The notes under the pieces were generated by a model. That model was given only the letters and a program-made list of their open reading frames with translations. It ran no database searches and had not been told where the DNA came from. The translations under genes were made by a program, and so were the position numbers. A stretch of DNA of 64,000 bases, from positions 55,077 to 119,076 of the forward strand of contig NZ_JAABRQ010000008.1 in the NCBI RefSeq assembly GCF_011390835.1. The letters are read 5' to 3'. Origin of the DNA: Hydrogenophaga sp. Lineage in GTDB: Bacteria > Pseudomonadota > Gammaproteobacteria > Burkholderiales > Burkholderiaceae_C. This document shows, in pieces, positions 17,523 through 28,248 of this stretch; the stretch's first letter is position 1, and each line of letters starts with the position of its first letter.

Positions 17523-19394
17523 ATGTTGTTCCCTGTCCACCGCCCTCGCACCCACGTCTTCGCCCTGTCCCTGCTGTTGAGCGCTGCTCTCACCGCCTGC
17601 GGCGGAAGCGACGATCCCGCACCAACAACGCCGACAGCACCCGAGGCCACGCCCAGCAGCCTCACACTGGAGAAAATCGGTGGCTACAGCACTGGCCAGT
17701 TCGAGGTGAGCGCCGCCGAGATCCCGGCGTTTGACGCTGCCAGCCAGCGCCTGTTCGTGGTCAACGCCCAGCTGGGCGCGGTGGACGTGCTCAACCTGGC
17801 TGACCCGGCCAACCCGGTGAAAATCGGCACCCTCGACGCCACCGCCGTGCTCATCGGCGCCGAAATCAACAGCGTGGCGGTGTTCAACGGTACCGTGGCC
17901 GTGGCCATTCAGGCCCCTGTGAAAACCGACCCGGGCCGCATGGCGCTCTACCGCGCCAGCGACCTCAGCCTGATCAGCTCGGCGACCATCGGCGCCCAGC
18001 CCGACATGATCACCTTCACCCCCGACGGCACCAGCGTGCTGGTGGCCAACGAAGGCGAGCCCAGCGACGACTACCAGACCGACCCCGAAGGCAGCGTGAG
18101 CGTGATCGACGTGCGCAACCTCGCGACACCCGTGGTTCGCACCGCCAGCTTCACCGCTTTCAACGCCCAGGCAGCCGCACTGCGCGCCAGCGGCGTTCGC
18201 GTGTACGGCCCTGGCGCCACCGTCGCGCAGGACCTCGAGCCCGAGTACATCGCCATCTCGGCCGACGGCAGCACCGCCTGGGTCGCGCTGCAGGAGAACA
18301 ATGCCCTGGCCAAGGTCGACATCGCCACGGCGGTCGTCACCAACATCCTGCCGCTGGGTTTGAAGGACCACGGCGTGGCGGGCAATGAGCTCGACGTATC
18401 CGACCGGGACAACGCCATCAACATCAGAAGCTGGGCAGGCGTGCACGGCATGTACCAGCCCGACAGCATGGCCTCGTACAGCGCAGGCGGCCAGACCTAC
18501 CTGGTTACGGCCAACGAGGGTGACGCGCGCGCCTGGGGCGAAGACAACCCCGACTACCTGGGCACCCAAAACCCCTCGCTGGGTTTCATTGAAGAGCTGC
18601 GGGTATCGGCCCTGGTGCGGGCAGCAGGGTGGCAAGTGGTGCCGCCGCAGTTGCGCAGCGTGGCTGGCGCTACCCCTGTGGCGGGCGCCCTGCTCGACCC
18701 GGCGGTGTTTGGCTACTGTGGCGCCGTCGCAGGCAGCCCGGGCACTTGCAGCGCCAACGGCGAGCTGGGACGCCTCAACATCAGCTGGGTCCAGGGCTAC
18801 AAGACCGACGCCATGGGGGCGCCTCTGCGCTACACCAGCGCGGGCGTAGAAGACGCCAACGGCGACCGCCTGATGTACGACAGGCTCTACAGCTACGGCG
18901 CACGCTCGTTCAGCATCTGGGATGCCAACGGCACGCTGGTCTGGGACTCGGGTGCCGCCATCGAACAGTTCCTGAACAGCGCTGACTGCAGGCTCGGCAC
19001 AAACCGCAGCATTCCCTGCGCGACCTACTTCAACTCCGGCCACAACGAGGGCAACGCGCTCGACAGCCGCAGCGACGCCAAGGGTCCCGAGCCCGAAGGT
19101 CTGGCCCTGGGCAAGATCGGCAACAAGACCTTCGCCTTCATCGGCCTGGAGCGCATGGGCGGCGTGCTGGTGTACGACATCACCAACCCCGCCGCACCGA
19201 CACGCGTGGACTACCTCAACACCCGGGACGAATGGGTGACCGACCCACCGAGCCTGGCCACCGTCGGTGACCTCGGGCCCGAAGGCCTGGTGTTCATTCC
19301 CGCGGCCCAGTCGCCCAATGGCAAGCCGCTGCTGGTGGTGGGCAACGAAGTCAGCGGCACCACCGCCATCCTGCAGATCAACCTGGCCTTCTGA
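17523..19394 (+). CDS. Choice-of-anchor I family lipoprotein, predicted Pho regulon
   Basis: A 623-residue extracytoplasmic protein. The signal peptide ends in the lipobox LTAC (Cys26), followed by a Gly/Ser/Asp and Thr/Pro/Ala linker. The rest is a beta-propeller-like domain of the choice-of-anchor I type (EIPAFDAASQRLFVVNAQLG, VLVANEGEPSDDY, TANEGDAR, GPEPEGLALG, GPEGLVFIP). Relatives are often annotated as alkaline-phosphatase-like or esterase-like, but activity is poorly defined. A Pho box and -10 directly upstream argue for a role in phosphate scavenging. A strong hairpin follows at 19462. Confidence 0.88.
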   Translation: MLFPVHRPRTHVFALSLLLSAALTACGGSDDPAPTTPTAPEATPSSLTLEKIGGYSTGQFEVSAAEIPAFDAASQRLFVVNAQLGAVDVLNLADPANPVKIGTLDATAVLIGAEINSVAVFNGTVAVAIQAPVKTDPGRMALYRASDLSLISSATIGAQPDMITFTPDGTSVLVANEGEPSDDYQTDPEGSVSVIDVRNLATPVVRTASFTAFNAQAAALRASGVRVYGPGATVAQDLEPEYIAISADGSTAWVALQENNALAKVDIATAVVTNILPLGLKDHGVAGNELDVSDRDNAINIRSWAGVHGMYQPDSMASYSAGGQTYLVTANEGDARAWGEDNPDYLGTQNPSLGFIEELRVSALVRAAGWQVVPPQLRSVAGATPVAGALLDPAVFGYCGAVAGSPGTCSANGELGRLNISWVQGYKTDAMGAPLRYTSAGVEDANGDRLMYDRLYSYGARSFSIWDANGTLVWDSGAAIEQFLNSADCRLGTNRSIPCATYFNSGHNEGNALDSRSDAKGPEPEGLALGKIGNKTFAFIGLERMGGVLVYDITNPAAPTRVDYLNTRDEWVTDPPSLATVGDLGPEGLVFIPAAQSPNGKPLLVVGNEVSGTTAILQINLAF

Positions 19395-19461
19395 CCGCCT
19401 CCGGGCAACAACGCCAGTCCGCGCGTTGGTCAGGCCAGGCAACAGGCGCTGACCCGCATCG

Positions 19462-19499
19462 AGCCGGGCCCGGGGGTGATTCCCCGGTGCCCGGCTTTC
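19462..19499 (+). terminator. Strong GC hairpin downstream of the choice-of-anchor I gene
   Basis: AGCCGGGC + CCGGGG (19462-19475) pairs with CCCCGG + GCCCGGCT (19482-19487, 19489-19496), a 14-bp stem with one bulged T and a six-base loop, followed by TTCCCTT. It ends the transcript 68 bp after the stop; the weak T tract leaves the terminator call moderate. Confidence 0.65.
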
Positions 19500-19590
19500 C
19501 CTTGGGCGCGCCTGCCTGGCCCACGCGCCCATCCGGCAGGTGATATCGTGCGCTGACCCTGCCGCTCCACCGGTCAATCGCCCGCGCACC

Positions 19591-20148
19591 ATGCCCCGCA
19601 CCCTCGTCCTCCACGCCCATCCCCGGCCCAGCCAGTCGCTGGTGATCAAGGCCATGCAACCGGTGTTCGAGGCCGATGCTGGCACCGAGATCCGCACCCT
19701 CTACGACCTTTATCCGGACTTCGACATCCATGTCTCGGCCGAGCAGCAGGCGCTGGCGCGCGCCGATCTGGTCGTTTGGCTGGCGCCGGTGTACTGGTAC
19801 ACCGTGCCCGCCTTGCTCAAACACTGGTTTGACCAGGTGCTGACGCACGGCTGGGCGTTTGGCCCGGGTGGCGACGCGCTGCGCGGCAAGGCCGCCTGGT
19901 GGGTCGCCAGCGCCGGCGGCTCGGTAAGCGACTACGCGCCTGGCGGCGCGCACCAGCGCCCGTTTGCCGACTTCGTGGCGCCCATCGAGCAGACCGCGCG
20001 CTTTTGCGGCATGCGCTGGCTGCCGCCCCACATCGAGTACGGCGGTCACAGCCACACCGGCGAGCAGCTCAGCCGATGCACCGACAGCCTGGCCCAGCAG
20101 TTCGCGCGCCACCGCGCGGCCCAGCCCAGCGCGCAGGCGGCCGCATGA
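19591..20148 (+). CDS. kefF: KefF-like NAD(P)H oxidoreductase
   Basis: A 185-residue flavodoxin-fold quinone reductase. It starts TLVLHAHPRPSQS, contains VVWLAPVYWYTVPALLKHWFDQVLTHGWAF and GGHSHTG, all typical of the KefF/NQO family. KefF binds as an ancillary subunit to the potassium-efflux channel KefC and is needed for its full activation by glutathione adducts. Its stop overlaps the ATG of kefC (ATGA), which supports translational coupling and function with that partner. Confidence 0.9.
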   Translation: MPRTLVLHAHPRPSQSLVIKAMQPVFEADAGTEIRTLYDLYPDFDIHVSAEQQALARADLVVWLAPVYWYTVPALLKHWFDQVLTHGWAFGPGGDALRGKAAWWVASAGGSVSDYAPGGAHQRPFADFVAPIEQTARFCGMRWLPPHIEYGGHSHTGEQLSRCTDSLAQQFARHRAAQPSAQAAA

Positions 20149-21953
20149 CCCAGGCCATCTTGTTTCTGGTGGCGGCGCTGATCATCGTGCCGATTGCGCT
20201 GCGCCTGGGTCTGGGCTCGGTGCTGGGCTACCTGCTGGCCGGAGTGGTGATCGGCCCGGTAGGTCTGGCGCTGGTGAACGACCCGGCGGCCATCCTGCGG
20301 GTGTCCGAGCTCGGCGTGGTGCTTATGCTGTTTGTGATTGGCCTGGAGCTGGAGCCGCGGCGCCTGTGGGCCATGCGCGGCGCGGTGTTTGGCGGCGGCG
20401 CGCTGGAAATGCTGGTCTGCACCGCGCTGCTGCTGCCGCTTGGCCTGCTGCTGGGCTGGAGCTGGCAGGCTTCGCTGGTGGCGAGTCTGGCCATGGCGCT
20501 GTCCAGCACCGCCATCGTGGTCGGCCTGCTGCAAGAGCGCAACCTCATGGGCACGCCCATGGGCCAGAAGGCGTTTGCCATGCTGCTGTTCGAAGACATC
20601 GCGGCCATTCCGCTGCTGGCGCTGGCCGCGGTGCTGGGCACGGCAGCGGTCGCCGCAGCGCCTGGTGCGCACGCGGCCGACGATCCGTTCACCAGCCCCT
20701 GGGCACAGATCGGTGCGGTGCTGGCGGTGATCGTGGTCGGGCGCTACGTGGCCTACCCGGTCATGCGCATCATCGCGCGCCAGCCAGCGCGAGAGCTGTT
20801 CACCGCGGTGGCCCTGCTGCTGGTGCTGGGCGTGGCGGCGCTGATGCACCGCGTCGGCCTGTCCATGGGCCTGGGCGCGTTTCTGGCCGGCGTGCTGCTG
20901 GCCAGCTCGGAATACCGCCATGCGCTAGAGAGCGACATCCTGCCGTTCAAGGGCCTGCTGCTGGGCCTGTTCTTCATCGCGGTGGGCATGAGCATGCAGC
21001 TCGGCCTGCTGGTGAGCGATCCGCTGCATGTGCTGCTCGGCCTGCTGCTGGTGGTCGGGCTCAAGCTGGGCGGCATGTGGCTGGTCGGCCGCTGGGTCGG
21101 CCTGCGCGGCTCGCCTCGCTCGCTGTTTGCGGTGTTGCTGTCGCAAGTGGGCGAGTTCGCCTTTGTGGTGCTGGCTGCCGGCAAGCTCTCGGGCGTGTTG
21201 CCCGCCGGCGATGCCGACCTGCTCACCCTGATCTCAGCCCTTTCCATGGCCACCACGCCGCTGCTGCTCATGGCGTTTGACCGGTTCGCGCGCAGCGAGG
21301 GCAGCCACCGCGCGGCCGACACGGTGGAAGAGCCCGAGGCGCCGGTGATGCTGGCCGGCTTTGGTCGCTACGGCCAGATCGTTGCGCGCACGCTGCTAAG
21401 TGCCGGCATCAAACCGACCGTGATCGACCACAACGCCGACACCGTCGACATGGCTCGCCGCTTTGGCTACAAGGTCTATTTTGGCGACGCCACCCAGCCC
21501 GACCTGCTGCACGCCGCGGGCGTGGGCAAGGCGCGCGCCATCGTGATCGCCATCGACGACCCGGCGCAGTGCAACCGCCTGGTGCAGGCGCTGAAACACA
21601 GCCACCCGAACCTCTCCATCGTGGCGCGCGCCCGCGACGCGGTGCACGCCATGGAACTGCAAGAGGCGCAGGTGCACCACGTGCAGCGCGAGCTGCTGGA
21701 GAGCTCGCTGAAGAGCGCGCGCGCCACGCTGGAGCTGCTGGGTTTTGACCGCTCACACGCCCGCCAGCTGGCCGACGATTTCCGCCGCCACTCCGAGCAC
21801 TTCCTCACCACCCAGGGCAGCCAGCGTAACAACGAAGACGATTTTGTGCAGCGCGCCCGCGAGGCGCGCGAGCAGTTCGAGCAGCAGATGCTGCAAGACT
21901 TGCAGCGCCAGACCCGGCGCAGCACCGACGCTGGCTGGACACCAGGCGGCTGA
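20145..21953 (+). CDS. kefC: Glutathione-regulated potassium-efflux protein KefC
   Basis: A 602-residue monovalent cation:proton antiporter-2 family protein. Residues 1-380 form the polytopic transport domain (VLGYLLAGVVIGPVGL, GLELEPRRLW, ALSSTAIVVGLLQE). The KTN/RCK nucleotide-binding domain begins at about 400 with GFGRYGQ (405-411) and IDHNADTVD. The C-terminal tail is charged and coiled. It releases potassium and acidifies the cell to protect against electrophiles such as methylglyoxal adducts. Upstream kefF provides the partner subunit. The gene ends GGC-GGC-TGA inside a 12-bp palindrome. Confidence 0.93.
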   Translation: MTQAILFLVAALIIVPIALRLGLGSVLGYLLAGVVIGPVGLALVNDPAAILRVSELGVVLMLFVIGLELEPRRLWAMRGAVFGGGALEMLVCTALLLPLGLLLGWSWQASLVASLAMALSSTAIVVGLLQERNLMGTPMGQKAFAMLLFEDIAAIPLLALAAVLGTAAVAAAPGAHAADDPFTSPWAQIGAVLAVIVVGRYVAYPVMRIIARQPARELFTAVALLLVLGVAALMHRVGLSMGLGAFLAGVLLASSEYRHALESDILPFKGLLLGLFFIAVGMSMQLGLLVSDPLHVLLGLLLVVGLKLGGMWLVGRWVGLRGSPRSLFAVLLSQVGEFAFVVLAAGKLSGVLPAGDADLLTLISALSMATTPLLLMAFDRFARSEGSHRAADTVEEPEAPVMLAGFGRYGQIVARTLLSAGIKPTVIDHNADTVDMARRFGYKVYFGDATQPDLLHAAGVGKARAIVIAIDDPAQCNRLVQALKHSHPNLSIVARARDAVHAMELQEAQVHHVQRELLESSLKSARATLELLGFDRSHARQLADDFRRHSEHFLTTQGSQRNNEDDFVQRAREAREQFEQQMLQDLQRQTRRSTDAGWTPGG

Positions 21954-21975
21954 GCCCTCAGGTGGCTCAGCCGCC
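21945..21975. terminator. Perfect 12-bp bidirectional hairpin over two convergent stops
   Basis: GGCGGCTGAGCC (21945-21956) and GGCTCAGCCGCC (21964-21975) are perfect inverted repeats with a seven-base loop. The left arm holds Gly-Gly-stop of kefC and the right arm, read on the minus strand, holds Gly-Gly-stop of the facing gene. No T tract follows on either side. The shared structure probably ends both transcripts. Confidence 0.65.
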
Positions 21976-22347
21976 GACCAGCATCCAGGTCAGCAGCGAG
22001 CCCACCACGGCGCCGGCCAGGGGGCCGCCGATGCGCATGGCCAGCGAGGGCGCTGGCGCCCTCGACTCCTCAGGCATGGGCAGGTCGGCAATCGTCGAAT
22101 GAAACTCGGTGACCACCGGGCCGCTGGGCACGCTCTGGCGCGTCGGGCTACCGGGCGCCGCCCAGGCGGCCCACAGCGCGTGCGCTTGCGCCGGCACCAC
22201 CGCGCCCTGCTCCACCGCAGCTTCCACGTCGCGCCAGGCCAGCGACACCCGCACCGCGGGCAGGAACACATCGTCCACATGGGTCGACTCCCATTGCGCG
22301 GGTTCATCGTCCACCTGAATCGTAGGGGGGCCGTCTTTGTGGTCCAT
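21967..22347 (-). CDS. Hypothetical protein with C-terminal membrane anchor
   Basis: A 126-residue protein, acidic and soluble over residues 1-100, ending in a hydrophobic segment (GGPLAGAVVGSLLTWMLVGG) that would place it as a tail-anchored membrane protein. AAGGACCAGCGCC precedes the ATG. No family is recognised. The WRDVEAAVEQGAVVPAQAHALWAAWAAPG segment resembles a GYF_2-like or helical linker region seen in Comamonadaceae proteins, but this is weak. Confidence 0.6.
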   Translation of the reverse strand: MDHKDGPPTIQVDDEPAQWESTHVDDVFLPAVRVSLAWRDVEAAVEQGAVVPAQAHALWAAWAAPGSPTRQSVPSGPVVTEFHSTIADLPMPEESRAPAPSLAMRIGGPLAGAVVGSLLTWMLVGG

Positions 22348-22530
22348 GGCGCTGGTCCTTCTTCTTTTTTATCGATGTGGTGGCGGGCCTCAGCGCTTCG
22401 GGTAGCTGCGGGCCCACTGCGCCGACCTTAGCGGCAAGCGCCCGCCGCCGAGCCGTGATCTGGCGCCCCTCGTCGGCATGCCTACCCCTCCTGAGGCATG
22501 CGTCACGCTCGGCGCGCCGGAAATCGCCTC

Positions 22531-22586
22531 GGGGCTGTGTGGCAGGCGCCACAAACAGCCCCTGCAACCCGGCGCCAAAGCGCCGG
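22531..22586. other. Two adjacent strong inverted repeats upstream of glnS
   Basis: First: GGGGCTGT+GTGGC (22531-22543) pairs with GCCAC+ACAGCCCC (22548-22552, 22555-22562) with an AA bulge and four-base loop. Second: CCGGCGC (22569-22575) pairs with GCGCCGG (22580-22586) around CAAA. They lie in the 297-bp region between two divergent genes and hold no reading frame. Either a leader structure, a small RNA or simple GC palindromes. Confidence 0.45.
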
Positions 22587-22644
22587 CGACACCCGCGCCG
22601 CGCCGGGGCGGCTCGCGCGCGCCACCCCGCCCTAGAATCGGCCA

Positions 22645-24498
<1,854 letters not shown>

Positions 24499-24534
24499 GG
24501 CCATGCAAGCGCTGGCCCACTGCCGTTCTTTCGG

Positions 24535-25503
24535 TTATTTTGGCGAAGCTAGATTTCGCGCTCGCCAAATTGATTCAATTGTTTTGGTTGCCACATCCAG
24601 CGTCGGCATGAGGATATGATCCATCACTCCCTGTCTATCTAGCATTAGCCTTAAACGAGGCACCTCTGCTGCAGGCAGAACGAATTTATACAGGAAAAAT
24701 TGATCATCGTCTATCTTCTCAACCTCGTCAATCGAATAATATCGATCTTGCTTTAAATATAGCCTTTCAATATCTGTGATTTCTTCTAGCGTGAAGCAAC
24801 CGCTCTGTTGAAAAGCGTATCTGTTAGTGACAAGATCGGCCTCAACAACGTTCACCCGCCTACTGAACACCCCATCTGATCCTGAAATAGATTGCGTGAA
24901 GCTGCGATCATTAGGAAAAGCATAAACTGCAATCGCAGTTCGATCATCGCTGAGCATCCAATCTCGTGTCGCAAAATGCAAAGCAAAAATCGGGTTTGAT
25001 GTCCAATCAATGAGTGCCGTTGGAATCCCATGGTGCTGAGCAAGCGCCAGAAAATCAATGGCATTTGGCCGTTCCTCAGGGCAAACCATGTACGGACAGA
25101 GAAACTCTTGAAAATGTTGAAGCACTGCCTGATCGCTATGATTTTGCGGATACCATTCACAGCACCTTAATCGCCCTCTAAAACCTGTCTCCACTGACAT
25201 TTTTGCAAACTGATAGTGCAGTTGCGCTATAGCCCAAAGCCTAACTCTACCCGGACTTGGATCTAATCCATTCGCGCGACGAAGTGCTGAGGCGTACTCG
25301 ATCACTTCAGCTAGGATTCTCGGAGCGGGATCACGAAAGGCGCTTGAAATAAGATGCCAGGAAGAATCGCGTTGGCCACGGAAAATGAACTTCATTCTGT
25401 CACCATCCCACCAACGGTCTTGTTGCAGTGAGAGATGGTTGAGAAACGAGGATGCCGTAAACTCAGCTCCAAATTCATCGGCAGTTACATTTACGATTGG
25501 CAT
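24535..25503 (-). CDS. FRG domain protein
   Basis: A 322-residue protein with the FRG domain: KFIFRGQRDSSWHLISSAFR at about 38-57 (FRG at 41-43) and LALAQHHGIPTALIDWTSNP further on, both signature blocks. No membrane segment. Its base composition is clearly more AT-rich than its neighbours (frequent AAT, ATA, TTT), which suggests recent acquisition. The ATG at 25501-25503 is preferred, preceded by AGAGAAAG; a TTG at 25570-25572 would add 23 residues. Function of FRG is unestablished; such genes are often found in accessory regions and near defence genes. Confidence 0.85.
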   Translation of the reverse strand: MPIVNVTADEFGAEFTASSFLNHLSLQQDRWWDGDRMKFIFRGQRDSSWHLISSAFRDPAPRILAEVIEYASALRRANGLDPSPGRVRLWAIAQLHYQFAKMSVETGFRGRLRCCEWYPQNHSDQAVLQHFQEFLCPYMVCPEERPNAIDFLALAQHHGIPTALIDWTSNPIFALHFATRDWMLSDDRTAIAVYAFPNDRSFTQSISGSDGVFSRRVNVVEADLVTNRYAFQQSGCFTLEEITDIERLYLKQDRYYSIDEVEKIDDDQFFLYKFVLPAAEVPRLRLMLDRQGVMDHILMPTLDVATKTIESIWRARNLASPK

Positions 25504-25572
25504 CAGCTTTCTCTTGTTTGATATCGAGCAATAAGGGGGGATATTAGGAGGATCCTCGGGGTCAGAATCCAA

Positions 25573-26184
25573 CTAACCCCCGACACACCACTGCTGCTCG
25601 CAAGGCACGCCGTCTCCATCGCCATCCATCTCCATGCCGGGGCAGTTCTTCAGGAACAGCTTGGCTTCGCTGCAGGACGTCATTTGCGAGCAGTGCTGGC
25701 GCCCATCGCAATGGAAGGCGGGCTGCTGCTGAATATGCTGCGTTGTTGCAGCAGGCTTCGCGCTCATCAGGCCCTGGGGTACCGCCGCACGCGATGCTTC
25801 AGCCCGATTGGTGTACTGACCATAGGCGTACCAGCCCACGCCGGTAGCCAGCAGCAACACCACCAAGCCGAAGACTACAGAACTTGAAGAGGTGCGCTGA
25901 GCGGGTCGCCGGGCTGGGTGCCGCGCCTGCTCCGGGCGGCTCGCCTTGACAAGCAGTGGCACGCCAGGCCGGCGGACCCTCACCGCCCGCTTGCGCCCCT
26001 CCTTGTCCAGTTCGATCTCGAACGACAGCGGCTCGCCGATGACGGGTATCCACCCATCACGAGGCATGGCGGACACATGCAAAAACAGCTCTTGCCCGCC
26101 CTGCTCGGCCGCCACAAAACCAAAGCCTCGCTCAGCGTTCCATTTCTTGAGCGTGCCGTTGAATCGGGTGGGTGTGGCTTCCAT
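25573..26184 (-). CDS. Cold-shock domain / excalibur membrane protein
   Basis: A 203-residue fusion. Residues 1-70 are a cold-shock domain (GTLKKWNAERGFGFVAAEQGG, then ELFLHVSAM) with the RNP1-like GFGFV; residues about 100-122 form a transmembrane helix (VVFGLVVLLLATGVGWYAYG); the C terminus (about 155-203) is an excalibur domain with Cys residues and the calcium-binding DGDGDGVPCEQQWC. The membrane segment should separate a nucleic-acid-binding cytosolic part from an excalibur part outside. It is 35 bp downstream of the NERD-helicase gene and 69 bp upstream of FRG, same strand. Confidence 0.9.
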   Translation of the reverse strand: MEATPTRFNGTLKKWNAERGFGFVAAEQGGQELFLHVSAMPRDGWIPVIGEPLSFEIELDKEGRKRAVRVRRPGVPLLVKASRPEQARHPARRPAQRTSSSSVVFGLVVLLLATGVGWYAYGQYTNRAEASRAAVPQGLMSAKPAATTQHIQQQPAFHCDGRQHCSQMTSCSEAKLFLKNCPGMEMDGDGDGVPCEQQWCVGG

Positions 26185-26219
26185 GGCCGAGGTCGTGGTC
26201 AGGTTCCGGGCAACTCACT

Positions 26220-28040
26220 TCAAGCAGCCAATCGCGTCGCAAACTGCCCGCTGCCACTCAGCCCGATGATGAGCCGCTGCGTGGCCCGCGTCGCCCCCAC
26301 ATAGAACAGCCGCGCTTCGTCGATCTCGCTCTCGTTCTGCGCGGGCATGTGGCCCACGCCCACCAGCGCCACCACGGGAAACTCTAGCCCTTTGCTGGCG
26401 TGCATGGTCAGCACCTTGATGGTGTCGGCGGCGGGGTTGAAGGTGCCCGCGCCTTTGCGCACCTGGTGCGGCAGGCCGCGCCGCTTCAGCACGCCGGCGC
26501 ATTCGTCCATCTCGCTCCAGTGGCGGCAGATGATGGCCATGTCGCCCCAGGCGTGGCCTTCGCTGTGCGCGGCGTTGAGCTGGTCGGCCATCTGCGCCAC
26601 TTCTTCGCGCAGGCTGGGCAGGCGGATGATGATGGGCGCTTCGCCATCGCGCCCGCAGCTCACGGGCTTGAGCAGCGGAATGCCATCGTCGTCTTTGTCC
26701 TCAGCGGTCAGCAGCTCGGCGGCAATGAGGTTGGCCGTCTGCAAGATCTGCCGCGTGTTGCGGTAGTTGATCTTGAGGATGGTGGTGCGCCCCTGCGCCT
26801 GGATGCCCAGGCTCTTGAAGCTGAATTGCTTGCTGCGGCTGCGATCGTAAATGCTTTGCGCATCGTCGTAGAGCACGAGCAGGCTGTTGGTCGCGGGGTC
26901 GACCATCTGCGCCACGAGCTTGAGCCATTCGGACGCGAAGTCGTGGCCTTCGTCAATGAGCACCGCCTGGTATTGGCCGCTGGGGATCTGCTTGCGGTCC
27001 ACACCTTCGATCACGCGCTGCACCATCTCGTCCATCTTCACGCTCACCGGCAGGTGGTTCGCCGGCAGCGTCTGCCCGAAGGCCACGAGTTGCTCGCGGC
27101 ACCACTTGTGGAAATGCCGGGCGTGCACCTGGGCTGACAGGCCTTTGGCTTCCATGATGCTGGCCAGTTTCACGGCCAGCGGCTCGTTGTAGCAAAGGAT
27201 GAGGATGGGCTTGCTCGCCACGGTGTGCGCCTTGGCCAGGTATTCGGCACGGTAGCCCAGCACCATGGTTTTGCCCGAACCCGCCACGCCGTGGATCACG
27301 CGGTGGCCTTCACCCAGGCTGCGCGCCAGCTGCTCCTGCTGCAGGTCCATCACGCGCATGATGCTGGGCATTTCGGCGGCTTCGTCGCTGTCGTCGAACA
27401 GGCTCTCTTGCGTGGGCACACGCACTTCGGGGAACATGATCCAGCGCACGCGGTCGAGATGGGGCAGCGACATGACGCTGCCGAACGCGTGGGGAAACAT
27501 GTTCCACAGGCGTTGCTGAAACTGCTCGGGGTCGGCAATTTCGGTCATCTCGTCGGAGCAGATCACGTAGTGCGGCTCGATCGCCTCGCCCAGTCCAGCC
27601 GATTCAAACTGCCGGCGCGTGATGCGGGTGAACACCACCCCATGGCCCCAGGGAAAGGCCAGCTTGCCCCGGTGGGCGCCGGTGGGTTGCACCAGTTGCG
27701 GGTCGAGCTCCAGCGCGTTCACCACCTGAATCGCGCAATGGCGGGCCTGCGCCAACGGGTTGATGACCACTTTCGGGTGGCCGTCAGGAATGATTTCCCA
27801 AGCCTGCCGGGTGGCACTCTTGATGGTCTCCAGCTTCCAATCTTTGGTTTCCAGAATCAGCAAGCCGCGGCGCGGATGGATGACGACAAAGTCCGGGTGC
27901 GACTGCTTGGGGCCAACCGGCACGTCGTACCAGAGCAAATAGTCGGCATCCAGTTTCTGTTCGAGACGCTCCGCCAAACGCTTCTCGCCACTCGTCATGC
28001 GCGAAACGCAGCTCCCTATCGCCGGAATCAGTGTTGCCAT
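26220..28040 (-). CDS. NERD-nuclease / UvrD-type helicase
   Basis: A 606-residue fusion. The N-terminal NERD domain (about 15-130) has the nuclease-like PD at 49-50 and E64-T-K66 (LLILETKDW), the acid-acid-Lys pattern of the restriction-endonuclease fold. A superfamily 1 helicase follows: Walker A GVAGSGKT at 251-258, Walker B VLIDEGHDF, and late motifs KINYRN, TMHASKGLEFP and LFYVGATRATQ. It should unwind and perhaps cut DNA. The ATG at 28038-28040 fits the family start. It leads a three-gene same-strand set with the cold-shock/excalibur and FRG genes. Confidence 0.93.
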   Translation of the reverse strand: MATLIPAIGSCVSRMTSGEKRLAERLEQKLDADYLLWYDVPVGPKQSHPDFVVIHPRRGLLILETKDWKLETIKSATRQAWEIIPDGHPKVVINPLAQARHCAIQVVNALELDPQLVQPTGAHRGKLAFPWGHGVVFTRITRRQFESAGLGEAIEPHYVICSDEMTEIADPEQFQQRLWNMFPHAFGSVMSLPHLDRVRWIMFPEVRVPTQESLFDDSDEAAEMPSIMRVMDLQQEQLARSLGEGHRVIHGVAGSGKTMVLGYRAEYLAKAHTVASKPILILCYNEPLAVKLASIMEAKGLSAQVHARHFHKWCREQLVAFGQTLPANHLPVSVKMDEMVQRVIEGVDRKQIPSGQYQAVLIDEGHDFASEWLKLVAQMVDPATNSLLVLYDDAQSIYDRSRSKQFSFKSLGIQAQGRTTILKINYRNTRQILQTANLIAAELLTAEDKDDDGIPLLKPVSCGRDGEAPIIIRLPSLREEVAQMADQLNAAHSEGHAWGDMAIICRHWSEMDECAGVLKRRGLPHQVRKGAGTFNPAADTIKVLTMHASKGLEFPVVALVGVGHMPAQNESEIDEARLFYVGATRATQRLIIGLSGSGQFATRLAA

Positions 28041-28248
28041 GCCTTGTTGATCTCTTTGCCTACCCTGGCTGCATGATGCCCGCATTTCTTAAGCCCTTGA
28101 CCAGCGCCCCTGTGAGGAATGCCACGGAACAACACGGACCAGCCGCCCGGCGCCTGTGAGGGGATGGACGGGCTTGGGTAGCACGAGCGCAACCACCGCA
28201 TGCAGTTGTGCGCACTGCAAATGCCACCGAATGGCTAAACTCGTCCTC

